From a virus, in the IMG/VR virus record IMGVR_UViG_3300034073_001278, positions 1 to 35,409 of that record: a DNA stretch of 35,409 nucleotides. One strand, given 5' to 3'. This document shows positions 19,711 through 28,451 of this stretch, one piece after another. Position 1 is the stretch's first letter. Each line of letters opens with the position of its first letter. Position numbers and translations under genes: made by a program. The notes beneath the pieces were generated by a model, which saw only the letters and a list, made by a program, of their open reading frames with translations, was not told the origin of the DNA and searched no databases.

Positions 19711-19988
19711 CGGAGCTCCAGGCGAATGATCCGGCGGTCATGCTCGTCCACTTGTTTCTCCAGATCAATGAATCGAGTGTTGAACAGCTCCTGGTTTTCA
19801 ACGATCTGAACAATGCGAGACTCCAGCTGCTGCAACCTGCTGGGCAGCTGGACCACCAGCCAGCCAACACCAGCAGCAGTGCCGATCACGGATGCCGTGA
19901 GCACGGAGGCCGCCGTTGCCTCCATCACCTGGATACGGCTGAACTTGCGCCGTTCCACGAAGGGTGGTGGCTGTGGCCCAGGCGTCAC
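19707..19988 (-). CDS. Small membrane protein with coiled coil (93 aa)
   Basis: 93 residues: a Pro-rich start, KFSRIQVMEATAASVLTASV and IGTAAGVGWLVVQL as a membrane segment, then a long coiled coil (LQQLESRIVQIVENQELFN and DLEKQVDEHDRRIIRLEL). This plan resembles phage inner-membrane spanins or holin partners. It is the first of the four membrane genes of the lysis region. Confidence 0.65.
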   Translation of the reverse strand: MTPGPQPPPFVERRKFSRIQVMEATAASVLTASVIGTAAGVGWLVVQLPSRLQQLESRIVQIVENQELFNTRFIDLEKQVDEHDRRIIRLELR

Positions 19989-20030
19989 GGCGGGAGCAGA
20001 TCGCTACATCACCAGTCTGCGGACAGCTGG

Positions 20031-20402
20031 CTAGATCAGCTGCAGGAGCTGCACCGTCACGTCGAACAGCAGGCCGCTGCGGTGCGTCTCGTTTGGCTGC
20101 TCGGCATAGACCCATGCCGTACCGAGTGGGACGATGTTTGCAGGGTCGCTGTGACCTGCCCAGATCGCGCTGGGCAGCAGGAATGACCGATGGCCGCCAT
20201 CCTGCCCGCGGTAGTGATCACGGATCTGCTGAGCTTCGACAGCGGTGAGAACCTCGTAGCCCAGCTCAAGGTTCACGCCATAACGGCTGTCACCATGCAG
20301 GAACCGGACAGGGCCACCGCCGAATCCACCAACGGATGAAACGGGGAATAGGCCGAAACCGTACCGGCGGACGGATGGTGTGATCGCCGGGAAACTGGCC
20401 AT
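20031..20402 (-). CDS. Tail-associated protein, paralogue of the N-terminus of the LamG fibre
   Basis: 123 residues. MASFPAITPSVRRYGFGLFP, then VRFLHGDSRYGVNLELGY, QQIRDHYRGQDGGHRSFLLP, W.Y and a final DVTVQLLQL. The same sequence of elements appears at the start of the 443-residue protein encoded upstream (FPALIPSSRTFTPGEYP, VRHSN, HYANRQGAFKSFALP, W.Y, VTLTLE). I infer a small tail-tip or fibre-adaptor domain present twice. It sits at the distal end of the tail gene block, next to the lysis genes. Confidence 0.7.
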   Translation of the reverse strand: MASFPAITPSVRRYGFGLFPVSSVGGFGGGPVRFLHGDSRYGVNLELGYEVLTAVEAQQIRDHYRGQDGGHRSFLLPSAIWAGHSDPANIVPLGTAWVYAEQPNETHRSGLLFDVTVQLLQLI

Positions 20403-20821
20403 CAGTTCTGCAGCGTGATCACGCTGCTGCCAACGCTGAGGGTGGTGTTGCTGGTGGTCACGTTGCCGCCGAAGTCGTTGTAGAACACCAGTTCATCAGC
20501 CGAGCTGGCGCCACCAGAGGACTTGTAAACCACGGCAGCTGCAGCGGTGATCGTTGAACTGGGCCAGCTGCCGGCAGCAAAGGTCAGCGTGGTGCGGTCG
20601 TTGGCGTTATCACGGGCAACGGTGCAGGTGACGGTGATACCACCAGCGGTGTAGCCGCCAGATGCGGCCACTTCATTGGTCACGTCATCGCGTTTATCGT
20701 GCGTGTCCTTATCCGGCGTGTAGCTGCTGGTTACCAGCATCATTTTGAAGGTATCGGTATCCAGGTCGATCGCACCCCTGGCCAGATCCTCATGGAATGA
20801 GTTGTAGATCAGCGATGCCAT
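20402..20821 (-). CDS. Phage virion structural protein (tail-associated)
   Basis: 139 residues. MASLIYNSFHEDLARGAIDL, FKMMLVTSSYTPDKDTHDKR and DDVTNEVAASGGYTAGGITV are typical of a widespread phage family, often found next to tail fibre genes. The rest is beta-rich and Thr/Ser-rich. No enzyme motif is visible, which fits a structural role such as tail or head decoration. The start lies 17-30 bases downstream of a CCATAGCCTGA motif and the stop abuts the next gene. Confidence 0.75.
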   Translation of the reverse strand: MASLIYNSFHEDLARGAIDLDTDTFKMMLVTSSYTPDKDTHDKRDDVTNEVAASGGYTAGGITVTCTVARDNANDRTTLTFAAGSWPSSTITAAAAVVYKSSGGASSADELVFYNDFGGNVTTSNTTLSVGSSVITLQN

Positions 20822-20836
20822 GGTTTGACGGGTTTA

Positions 20837-20850
20837 GCGTCAGGCTATGG
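20837..20850 (-). promoter_or_regulatory. CCATAGCCTGA motif (variant copy)
   Basis: Leftward CCATAGCCTGACGC lies 15 bases before the ATG at 20821, in the 30-base gap between the LamG-fibre and the structural gene. It differs by one base from the CCATACCCTGA at 11264-11277 and 30293-30306. It could be a -10-like element of an internal late promoter. Confidence 0.25.
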
Positions 20851-20851
20851 A

Positions 20852-22183
20852 TCAGGAATTAGGGAAAGGCGCGGTCGGTGGGGTGAAGTTGGCGGTATAG
20901 CGGGCTACGCCTTTGGTGACGCGGAGGTCGTCAACCAGGCCACGGAAACGGAATGAGGAATTGGCATACCAACCTAGCGTGAGTTTGTCTTGCGTAAAGT
21001 TAACGCCTATCCATGTAGCATCTCCTCGTGGCTGATTACCATCAATAAAAAATTTAGCATAAATGCCAATTCTCACTACTGCTATATGCGCCCACTCGTT
21101 GGCTACCGCTGCGCCAGCGTTTATGCCGCCAGAGCCAGTGGTTCCCAGCGTCCAAGTGCCGCTAACTATGGACAGGCACAACCCATTGCCAAACGTAAAC
21201 AAGCCATCGTTACCATCTGTCCTGTAAGGCTTCACCCACATTTCAACTGTAAAATTGCCAGTCCCAAGCTGGAACGCACTATTAGCGGGCGACTCAATGT
21301 AAGCGCCTGAACCGTTGATCTCAAGAGAAGCGCTTCCGAATACTTTGTCGGCAGTGACTAGGCTGGCGCTGCCAAACGTTGTAATCGTGAATGCATTACT
21401 GCTTGCGTCGGCAAACGTTGTAGCTCCATTGGCCCCATCAAACGGCAACAGCAGCGAAACACTGGAGAAATCGGGATCTGTTGCAGCACCACCATCGGCC
21501 GCGCCAGGGACTAGCGATAGCGTGATGGTCTGATTGATCCCAGGTCGGCCAAGGTTTTGCGCTGAGCCAGCTTGCAGTATCAGGAGAGTGTTCCAGTTGA
21601 TGCCAGCCACGCTTACGTCACCCTGTGCGGCGCCTGCCGCAAGGCTGAGCGCGACGGTGGAGAACACGCCATTCTGTGCGATCACAGCCGCGCCAGTGCT
21701 GATCGACAGGGCCACGGATTCGGTTATGCCTGCCACGTACTCGCCCGCTGCACCAGCACCAGCAGCAAGCGCCAGCACCACGCGCAGATCAGCGCCACCA
21801 GCGCTGGCAGGCGATGGCGGCACCGTCTCCAGCGTCAGCGTGACGTTATGGCCGCCGCAGGGCAAGTCCTCCACCACGCCAGGCCCGGTGTATCGCCACA
21901 GGTAAATGTCCGGCACGTAGTCAGTGATGCTGCTATTACTGACGATTTCAGCCGGCAACGCAAACGACTTGAACGCGCCTTGGCGATTGGCGTAGTGCTG
22001 CCAGATGGCCAGCATGTCCGCCTCAGGCAGCCCGATAAATGACAGCTGCAGCTGCGCAGCAATCAACACATTGGAATGCCGCACCCGGTTCTGCACCCCG
22101 CTGAACGCGCTGAACGCCGTCGCCGGATACTCGCCAGGGGTAAAGGTGCGAGAGCTTGGGATCAGGGCGGGAAAAGTGGTCAT
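20852..22183 (-). CDS. Tail fibre/receptor-binding protein with LamG-like C-terminal domain
   Basis: 443 residues. Residues 1-125 share the FPALIPSSRTFTPGEYP... domain with the 123-residue protein encoded downstream. Residues ~130-235 contain loose repeats ending in TLSL..GAA (VALSISTGAAV, VALSLAAGAAQ, TLLILQAGSAQ, TLSLVPGAADG). From ~240 a concanavalin/LamG-like domain follows: SVSLLLPFDGANGATTFADA, ADKVFGSASLEINGSGAY, FTVEMWVKPYRT, EWAHIAVVRIG and the ending FRGLVDDLRVTKGVARYT. Such domains bind sugars, so a receptor-binding role is likely. DNA for the LamG part (20990-21480) is clearly AT-richer than the surrounding genes, suggesting exchange. Confidence 0.82.
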   Translation of the reverse strand: MTTFPALIPSSRTFTPGEYPATAFSAFSGVQNRVRHSNVLIAAQLQLSFIGLPEADMLAIWQHYANRQGAFKSFALPAEIVSNSSITDYVPDIYLWRYTGPGVVEDLPCGGHNVTLTLETVPPSPASAGGADLRVVLALAAGAGAAGEYVAGITESVALSISTGAAVIAQNGVFSTVALSLAAGAAQGDVSVAGINWNTLLILQAGSAQNLGRPGINQTITLSLVPGAADGGAATDPDFSSVSLLLPFDGANGATTFADASSNAFTITTFGSASLVTADKVFGSASLEINGSGAYIESPANSAFQLGTGNFTVEMWVKPYRTDGNDGLFTFGNGLCLSIVSGTWTLGTTGSGGINAGAAVANEWAHIAVVRIGIYAKFFIDGNQPRGDATWIGVNFTQDKLTLGWYANSSFRFRGLVDDLRVTKGVARYTANFTPPTAPFPNS

Positions 22184-24456
22184 GGCTGCGGCTCACCGGC
22201 CCACGATGCAAGGACTTCTTGTCTGTCGTCCGAAAACTCCCAGCTTCCCTGAAATTCTGCGACTGTAAGATTTGAACCATTTACGCCGCATCCATAGCTG
22301 CCTACATGCAGATAAAACAAGATATTCCCTCCTTGACTTGTAATTTGTCCAAGGACCCCGCCAACACCGAGTGGGCACGTTTCGGGTTGATAGGTCCATG
22401 ATGCAACCCAAGCCGCAAAGCCAGTAATTGGAGCATTCCCGGTATACCCACCTGGATCAGTTGTAGGCCACCATGCGGACCTAGAACCAGAATCTCCTAC
22501 GAATCGATAATGCTGATACTCTGTCGGATCAAACGGCGGCGCCGGTTGCGGGTTGTTGCACGGGTCTGCGATCTGCCGCTTCCCATCGGGGCATTCAAAT
22601 TCAAACGCTGCATACTTCCCATTCCAATCACCGCCGCCTGGTGGGTTGAGCGGCAGCGAATACAGCTCAGAACCGCCGGATTCTGTGACACCGTTAGCCT
22701 CGTCGCCAATCGTGCCAAGGGTGCGTTTCACCGTGGCACCAGGGCATACGCCAGATGGCGGGATCGCAGCGGCGCCACCGGGCACCGGGCAGGCAGCCAT
22801 CGGCCCAAGCGGTTGCGGATCGTTGCCATCATCCGGCACGGGCTCAGGTTCAGGCGATGCGGCCGGCGGCAACGCACCACCACCACCGCCGCCACCACCA
22901 GCTCCACCGCCACCGATGCCACTGATCGGCGTATCAACGCCAGGATCAATCGGCGTCAACCCATCACCCGGAATACTTGGCGGTGGCGTAAACGTCTCAC
23001 TCGGCACTGACGTATCGCCAGAGCTGTTCAGATCACAACCCAATCCTGTCAGGTTTGACGTCAGCAGGATTCCAGCGCCTGTCGCATTCGCAACGTCTCG
23101 CGCAATCAGGCTGCGCCCTTGACTATCAACCGGCACGTGGCTGCAGTCATACTGAATATCACCCGCCAACGTTCTTGTGATCCGCTCCACCTCGTACAGA
23201 TAATCATGGAATACCGGCACATCACCTGATGCGTTACGTTCCAGCCTTACCCGCACAATGCTGCCCTGCTGGACAATCGTATTGTGCGACTGTGGCCGCA
23301 CCTTAAACCGCATCGTATGCGTAGACCGTACACGTTTTGCCAGGATGTACGCTCCGACTTTCACCGCATGATCCTCTCGCGTGCAGAACTGCGATAGATC
23401 ATGCGTCTCATACGGTCCAGTTCCTGCAGTGCCGGCGTATCGCACCTCAGCCGTGCGGATGATCCCTACATCAGCATCGAGCTGCTGACGCCAAACGACC
23501 TGCGCTACAAACGGCTGGCGGCTTGCCCAGTCTGAGTACACGATCTCCTCAGAGCCAGGAATCACCAGGTCATCGGTGAACGTGTATTCAACCGTCAGCG
23601 CTGTAGTCTTGATTGTGCCGTTGCTATTCGTCGGCAGCAGCGGCTTCAAGCCTGCCTTGCCATTTCGGCTACTGGAGCGCAGCAGGTGATACGGTCCCCA
23701 CCGGCTGATTAGTTCGCTGTAATTGATCGCCTCTGTAAGCCAGCAATTTGTGGTGATGTTGTTGGCATTCAAGAATATACTGGTCGATTCGATCGAATCC
23801 GTATCAATCAACGACACTGGGATTCTGGCGCTGTTCACCATCAGCCAGTACGCCAGATCAGCAAACGAATCAGACGACACATTCGCCGTATCATCCGCCC
23901 ACCGGTACACCTCCATGCCGTTGCGCACAAAGCAGTGAACCTGCCGATTCCAAACGTCAAAGCCATTTGGTATGGTCACCTGGAATGACAGCGTGCTCAT
24001 CCCTGGATACGCGCCAACCGTCCCGCACAGATAGGTAGCCTCCGGCTTATCGAATCCAGCCCGTACAACGATTGCGTTTCCTGGTGACCACGTGCCAGCT
24101 CGTCGATTGTACGTTTGCGTGAAACTTCCAACCCGGCATTGCCGCTGGAATACGTCACGAACCTGCAAACTGCCGATCCGCCCTTCACTCAGCACAAGGT
24201 GATAGAACGCCGTTACGTCGTTATCGGTGTCGTTCTCAAACCTGCATTCAGTTGCCTTCGGTGAGATGAACACACCACCAGCGCCATTACGCTGCCGGCC
24301 GAATGCAATCGGCACCGGATCACCGATCTTGTGCGCCACCTGCTGCACGTCCAGCGGGTTACTGCCACGAGCACCACGCTGATCGCCAGGTGTTGGCGTT
24401 TGCCCTGCTTGAATCGCCAGCAGCGCCAGCGGATCAGTGCCGCGGATCAGGCTCAC
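22180..24456 (-). CDS. Tail tip attachment protein J-like
   Basis: 758 residues. The N-terminal part has NPLDVQQVAHKIGDPVPIAF, a Gly-rich turn and AFYHLVLSEGRIGSLQVRDV, a layout typical of host-specificity (J-like) tip proteins in long-tailed phages. Middle segments (TALTVEYTFTDDLVIPGSEE; KRVRSTHTMRFKVRPQSHNT) are beta-rich. A run of glycines (GGGGAGGGGGGGG, from DNA near 22880-22920) links to a Pro-rich part and a C-terminal domain with WVASWTYQPETCPLGVGGVL. The C-terminal domain is encoded by AT-richer DNA (22190-22550) and is the likely receptor-contact part. Overlaps both neighbours by four bases. Confidence 0.8.
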   Translation of the reverse strand: MSLIRGTDPLALLAIQAGQTPTPGDQRGARGSNPLDVQQVAHKIGDPVPIAFGRQRNGAGGVFISPKATECRFENDTDNDVTAFYHLVLSEGRIGSLQVRDVFQRQCRVGSFTQTYNRRAGTWSPGNAIVVRAGFDKPEATYLCGTVGAYPGMSTLSFQVTIPNGFDVWNRQVHCFVRNGMEVYRWADDTANVSSDSFADLAYWLMVNSARIPVSLIDTDSIESTSIFLNANNITTNCWLTEAINYSELISRWGPYHLLRSSSRNGKAGLKPLLPTNSNGTIKTTALTVEYTFTDDLVIPGSEEIVYSDWASRQPFVAQVVWRQQLDADVGIIRTAEVRYAGTAGTGPYETHDLSQFCTREDHAVKVGAYILAKRVRSTHTMRFKVRPQSHNTIVQQGSIVRVRLERNASGDVPVFHDYLYEVERITRTLAGDIQYDCSHVPVDSQGRSLIARDVANATGAGILLTSNLTGLGCDLNSSGDTSVPSETFTPPPSIPGDGLTPIDPGVDTPISGIGGGGAGGGGGGGGALPPAASPEPEPVPDDGNDPQPLGPMAACPVPGGAAAIPPSGVCPGATVKRTLGTIGDEANGVTESGGSELYSLPLNPPGGGDWNGKYAAFEFECPDGKRQIADPCNNPQPAPPFDPTEYQHYRFVGDSGSRSAWWPTTDPGGYTGNAPITGFAAWVASWTYQPETCPLGVGGVLGQITSQGGNILFYLHVGSYGCGVNGSNLTVAEFQGSWEFSDDRQEVLASWAGEPQP

Positions 24457-24914
24457 AGCTGTGCTCCCACGCCCATGATCGCTGTCGTCAGTCTGCGGGG
24501 CGGCACCGTTGCGCCAACCGGCGACAATGCCGACCCGAGCTGCAGGGTGAACGCCGTCGCATTGGCGCCACCACCGACCACTTGGCCATTGAACTGCCCG
24601 ATCAACGTCATGCTCGCCGGCGGCCCTGCTGGTGCGAGCGTTGAGTCGAACTGAAAGATTTTGAGCTCAGCCAACCAACCAGCCGCCAATGCACGTTCAG
24701 CAGCGATCACCACGCGAGCGGTAGCCGGCAGGTTTACCGACACGCTCTGATCAGCGCCGCTGTCACCCTCTACAAACCCGCTGGCATCGAATGGCAGGTA
24801 GTCCCAGGTCTGGCTGTCGTACGTGATCGCCGTTGCCCAGTACGACTGCCACCGTTCACGGGTGGTGCCGGCTGCGTCGTACAACCGGAACAGCTGCGCC
24901 TGCGCCCTGCTCAT
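24453..24914 (-). CDS. Minor tail protein (tip complex)
   Basis: 153 residues. Begins MSRAQAQLFRLYDAAGTTRE, then YWATAITYDSQTWDYLPFDA, VNLPATARVVIAAERALAAG, a beta section and FTLQLGSALSPVGATVPPRR. Beta-rich with no enzyme motif. Position between the tape measure and the J-like tip gene corresponds to gpM/gpL of lambda-like phages, which link tail tube and tip. Function is inferred from order and length. Confidence 0.65.
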   Translation of the reverse strand: MSRAQAQLFRLYDAAGTTRERWQSYWATAITYDSQTWDYLPFDASGFVEGDSGADQSVSVNLPATARVVIAAERALAAGWLAELKIFQFDSTLAPAGPPASMTLIGQFNGQVVGGGANATAFTLQLGSALSPVGATVPPRRLTTAIMGVGAQL

Positions 24915-27718
24915 CGACCCAGCGCGATCCGCGCTTGCGGTGTACGCAGCATCGCCAACACCTGCTCTGCAGTCTGCTGCGTCGCACGTTCCAGATCATC
25001 AATGCTGACCCAGCGTGAGCCGTCCTGCTGCTGCATCACCGGGCCGGTGGTGATGTTCACCTGCGGCGTACGGGCTGCGGTGGTGGGGCTGGAGCTGCCG
25101 GCTGGGATGACACTGGCGCCACGCTGACCAGCCAGGAATCGTGAGCTGGCGGCTGCCATCTTCGACTCGGGGATGATGTACTCCCGGCCGGCTTCACCCA
25201 CCAGGCCAACAGTGGGACGGTTCACGACACCACCTTCGGCAAAGGCGGGGACGGCGACCGTAGGAATAAATGGCAGGTCACCAAAGTTCGGCAGGCTGTT
25301 GTAGCCCGCGATCAGCCGGTTGATCAGGCCAGCCACTGCGTTGATCTGGTTGGCAATGAACTGGAGCACACCACGAAACACGTTGCGTAGGCTGTCCGCC
25401 ATGACGGTCCAGGCGCCTTGCGCGATCTGCACCACGGAGTTGATCGCGTTCCGCAGCCAGCTAGTGAGGCCTGTCCAGGCGTTGCGGATCGGCTCAACTA
25501 CAAACGTGGTGAACGCTCGACCCACTACAGACCAGACGGCTTGCACCGCACCGCGCCACACGTCAACGACTTTCTGCAGCGCGCTGAACATTCCGCTCCA
25601 CAGCTTGAGCAGCACGCCTGCATAGGTGCTGAGCACCTTGGAGATGGTGCCAAGGCTGAACCCAACGAACGCCACCAGGCCATCCCAAAGGCCAATCCAG
25701 AATTTCCGAATCGGCTCACCCCACTCCCAGAGCCAGGTGAGGAAGTTCATCAGCGGCTCACGGAATGCAATGGCCATTGCGACCACGGCAGCGATAGCGA
25801 GCACGGTCCAGCCGATCGGGCCGGAGAAGAACGCCAGCAGCGCAGGCAGCAGGGTGCTGCCCATCCAAGCCAGGATGCCCTGGAATGCCACGATAAACAC
25901 CGTCTGCAGGCCTGCCCAAGCCACGCCAATCGCGGCAGCTAATGGTGCCAGCTGCGAAAGCAGGGTAATAAACGCACTGATAAATGGCGCAGCTGCAACC
26001 AACGCGACGAATGCAGACCCAAGGCCTCCAATGATTGGGCCCAAGATCGGAACATTCTGAACCAACCAAGTAAACGAGCCAATGATAGGCTGCAACGTTT
26101 TTGCAACCGCCGTTAGTATCGGCAGAAAAGAATCACCCATCACAATGGCTAGATTCTCTAAATTGTTCTTGGCAACTTGCGACTGCGCCGCAGCGGTTTC
26201 CATCCTGGCGGCATAGTCTCTCAACACAGAACCAGCCGCCTTCTGCTTGTCGGTTGCTTTTGATAGTGCATCATCCAATGCACCTATGTTGTTAATCAGC
26301 GCAGGCAGCGCCCTTGCTTCATCACCAAACAAGTCGCTAATCACCGAAACTTGTTGCGCCTTGGGAAGCTCTGCTATTCGGCCAAGAATTTCACGAATGG
26401 TGCCAGCCGCATCATTCTGAAGCCGATCCGCAAAGCCTTGCTTCCACGCATCAGATAGCTCTTTACCACGTGCCTTAGCATTGGCCTTAGCATCTTCAAC
26501 GTAAGTTTTTTCCGCTGCCTCAACAGCCTTAAACCGCGACTCAACCGCATTGCGCTCTGCATCCTCCCTATCGTCTAGCTGGTCCCGAATTGCTTGCTGC
26601 CGATCACGTGCAGATCGCTGGATCAATCGAATCTCTTGATCCACTTGGTCCTGGATGGAATCAATATATTGCCTTTTCGCGTCCTCCGTAAGTGCATCGT
26701 TTTTGTTGATCGCTCGAATCTGCGCATCCGCTCGATCACGTAGCGCATCCTCCTGTGCTCGCGACTCGTCGTCCCATCCATCCTGGAGCTGCCGCAGTTG
26801 GTTTCTGTAGCGTCTGCCGATCTCCTTCAGCAATCCATCTGTCTCCTGGCGGTAGATACCAAGCCGTCTATCGCTCTCTCGCTGGACTGAATCGCTAAGC
26901 CGCTTCTCTTCAGTCGCCGCGTCCACCACGGCATAACCTAAACGCTGCAACGCACCGACCTGTCGATCGGTCATGCTTGGCCCTTTGCTAAGCGCTCGGA
27001 TCATGTTGTTGAAACTGGTGGCAGCAACTTCTGTCTCAAATCCCATTGAGATCATTGCCGCGCCAAAGCCAGCCGTTTCTTCCGCTGCCAGTCCAGCAAT
27101 CTTGCCCATTGCGCCAGCACGGGCTACAAAGTCAACCAGCGCCGAAGCCGATACATTTGCAACGCTATTCTCCAAGTAGTTAATCTGATCTGCCAACTGG
27201 CGCAATCCATCAAGCGGCAAGCCAAGTGCTACTTGCATTTGAGCAAGCGACTTGCCAGCTTCTGCTGCTGTCATATCAAATGCAGTGGCAACAGTCGCCA
27301 CCATTTCCGCAAAGCCTTTTAGGTCAGACTTTGCAACGCCAGCAGCGCCGGCAGCGGCATAAATCTCAGCAAAGCCTTTCGCCGCAATCGGCATGCGGCT
27401 GGATAAATCAATAATCTCTGATTTGATTTGCGCTAACGCCGCTGGAGATTCTAGGCCGTCTACAACCTTGCGAACATCTGACAATGATCGCTCAAAGTCA
27501 ACAGCTGCTCGCACTGATAGGCCAATCGCTACGCCAACGCCAGCAGCTGCAACCGCTGCAGCTTGCCACATTTGCGAATTGGCAACAGCCTTGAAACCAG
27601 CCGAAGCACTTTGCGCGGCCTTCTCAGCGCCAGCAATCCCGCGCTCCAGCTTCGTTACATCTTCCAGTCCTACAACCTTCGCCGCAATCCGCAGCACCGC
27701 TTCCAGGTTCATCGCCAT
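24911..27718 (-). CDS. Tail tape measure protein
   Basis: 935 residues. MEAVLRI-type opening, then a membrane-active segment (WQAAAVAAAGVGVAIGLSVR), FERSLSDVRKVVDGLESPAA and MVATVATAFDMTAAEAGKSL, the TP901-type tape-measure signature. Residues ~275-420 are a charged coiled coil rich in Arg, Asp and Gln. Residues ~540-680 form a long hydrophobic stretch (LGSAFVALVAAAPFISAFIT and LLAFFSGPIGWTVLAIAAVV), as expected for DNA injection. At ~1.5 angstrom per residue the tail would be about 140 nm. The coiled-coil and N-terminal part is encoded by AT-richer DNA (26100-27650), suggesting a mosaic gene. Confidence 0.92.
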   Translation of the reverse strand: MAMNLEAVLRIAAKVVGLEDVTKLERGIAGAEKAAQSASAGFKAVANSQMWQAAAVAAAGVGVAIGLSVRAAVDFERSLSDVRKVVDGLESPAALAQIKSEIIDLSSRMPIAAKGFAEIYAAAGAAGVAKSDLKGFAEMVATVATAFDMTAAEAGKSLAQMQVALGLPLDGLRQLADQINYLENSVANVSASALVDFVARAGAMGKIAGLAAEETAGFGAAMISMGFETEVAATSFNNMIRALSKGPSMTDRQVGALQRLGYAVVDAATEEKRLSDSVQRESDRRLGIYRQETDGLLKEIGRRYRNQLRQLQDGWDDESRAQEDALRDRADAQIRAINKNDALTEDAKRQYIDSIQDQVDQEIRLIQRSARDRQQAIRDQLDDREDAERNAVESRFKAVEAAEKTYVEDAKANAKARGKELSDAWKQGFADRLQNDAAGTIREILGRIAELPKAQQVSVISDLFGDEARALPALINNIGALDDALSKATDKQKAAGSVLRDYAARMETAAAQSQVAKNNLENLAIVMGDSFLPILTAVAKTLQPIIGSFTWLVQNVPILGPIIGGLGSAFVALVAAAPFISAFITLLSQLAPLAAAIGVAWAGLQTVFIVAFQGILAWMGSTLLPALLAFFSGPIGWTVLAIAAVVAMAIAFREPLMNFLTWLWEWGEPIRKFWIGLWDGLVAFVGFSLGTISKVLSTYAGVLLKLWSGMFSALQKVVDVWRGAVQAVWSVVGRAFTTFVVEPIRNAWTGLTSWLRNAINSVVQIAQGAWTVMADSLRNVFRGVLQFIANQINAVAGLINRLIAGYNSLPNFGDLPFIPTVAVPAFAEGGVVNRPTVGLVGEAGREYIIPESKMAAASSRFLAGQRGASVIPAGSSSPTTAARTPQVNITTGPVMQQQDGSRWVSIDDLERATQQTAEQVLAMLRTPQARIALGR

Positions 27719-28086
27719 CAGCGCTTCCTCCCAGGCTTCGGCTCGGCAGCCTTATTCAGCAACTCGCGGGCCCTGCTCTCCATTACCTGCAAGTCCTCCA
27801 GCGTCTGCCGCCGATCATCCACAGCGTAAAGATCCATCATCTGCAGCACCACGCCATAGTCCAATCCCACCACACCAGAGCCGCCGGTGCGCCATTGAGA
27901 CTGACAGCGAAGAAACATCAGCACGGCGTCCTCATGCTCAGGCCACACCTCAAACTCCTTAGGCCTGGTCACCACATCAGGCAGGCAGCTCAAGTCCGCG
28001 CCGTACGCTTTCAGGTCGTCCAGCAGGTCATTGTTTACGCCGCCGTCACCATGCCACCAGTGATCAACGGCGCCGGTCAGTTTCCC
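27718..28086 (-). CDS. Tail assembly chaperone, T frame (GT fusion by -1 frameshift)
   Basis: This frame is entered from the G gene by a -1 shift at GGGAAAC (28086-28080). It continues LTGAVDHWWHGDGGVNNDLL, then TRPKEFEVWPEHEDAVLMFL, CQSQWRTGGSGVVGLDYGVV and a basic tail (KPGRKR). The FEVWPE...QWR....GL(D)Y pattern matches DUF1799, the T-like part of phage tail chaperones. TTG 27993 could start a shorter protein, but the upstream frame runs without a stop to the slippery site and contains sensible residues. The GT fusion should bind tape measure and tail-tube subunits, as in lambda. Confidence 0.8.
   Translation of the reverse strand, partial: GKLTGAVDHWWHGDGGVNNDLLDDLKAYGADLSCLPDVVTRPKEFEVWPEHEDAVLMFLRCQSQWRTGGSGVVGLDYGVVLQMMDLYAVDDRRQTLEDLQVMESRARELLNKAAEPKPGRKR
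28041..28086 (-). promoter_or_regulatory. Programmed -1 ribosomal frameshift signal
   Basis: G GGA AAC in the G frame is an exact X XXY YYZ heptamer, followed immediately by the G stop TGA. Seven bases further down, CGCCG (28072-28068) pairs with CGGCG (28045-28041) and TCAC (28063-28060) with GTGA (28049-28046), giving a bulged stem-loop of the kind that stimulates frameshifting. Confidence 0.8.
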
Positions 28087-28445
28087 CGCTTTGCCACCTC
28101 CATGCTGCTGAACCAGGCTTTGATGATCTGCCCCGCGATCGTTGGGATCTCCAGCAGCTGATCCAGTGCAGACTCGGAGAACGGCACATCCTTGCCGGCG
28201 TCATCGGTGATGCCGGTCCAGCCGATCAGGATTTCCTTCGCGGCGCTCTTGTCGTCCAGCGCCTCGTCATCACCGCGGCCGAGCTCCAATGCGCGAGCCA
28301 GCTTGATGATTTCGTTAATCCGGCTTTGCGGCAGCCGCTTGAACTCCGCATCAAACGAATGCTTCTCTCGACGGCCGCCATCAACCGGGATCAGCAGCGG
28401 CACCGGCCACGTGTACGAAGCCGATTGCTTAAGAACGAATGCCAT
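28077..28445 (-). CDS. Tail assembly chaperone, G-like
   Basis: 122 residues. MAFVLKQSASYTWPVPLLIP, then RREKHSFDAEFKRLPQSRIN and EIIKLARALELGRGDDEA, ending KRGN just after the slippery site. The opening 'f....ytwPV.v..p..g....~~f..~F+RL...e...l' is the usual form of lambda gpG-like chaperones in DUF-type families. It lies between tail tube and tape measure, as in all such phages. A fraction of ribosomes should shift to make GT. Confidence 0.85.
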   Translation of the reverse strand: MAFVLKQSASYTWPVPLLIPVDGGRREKHSFDAEFKRLPQSRINEIIKLARALELGRGDDEALDDKSAAKEILIGWTGITDDAGKDVPFSESALDQLLEIPTIAGQIIKAWFSSMEVAKRGN

Positions 28446-28451
28446 GATCGA

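Noticed and set aside
20852-22183. Target protein of a diversity-generating retroelement
   Set aside because: No reverse transcriptase or template repeat is visible in the window; the AT-richer LamG part is better explained by domain exchange.
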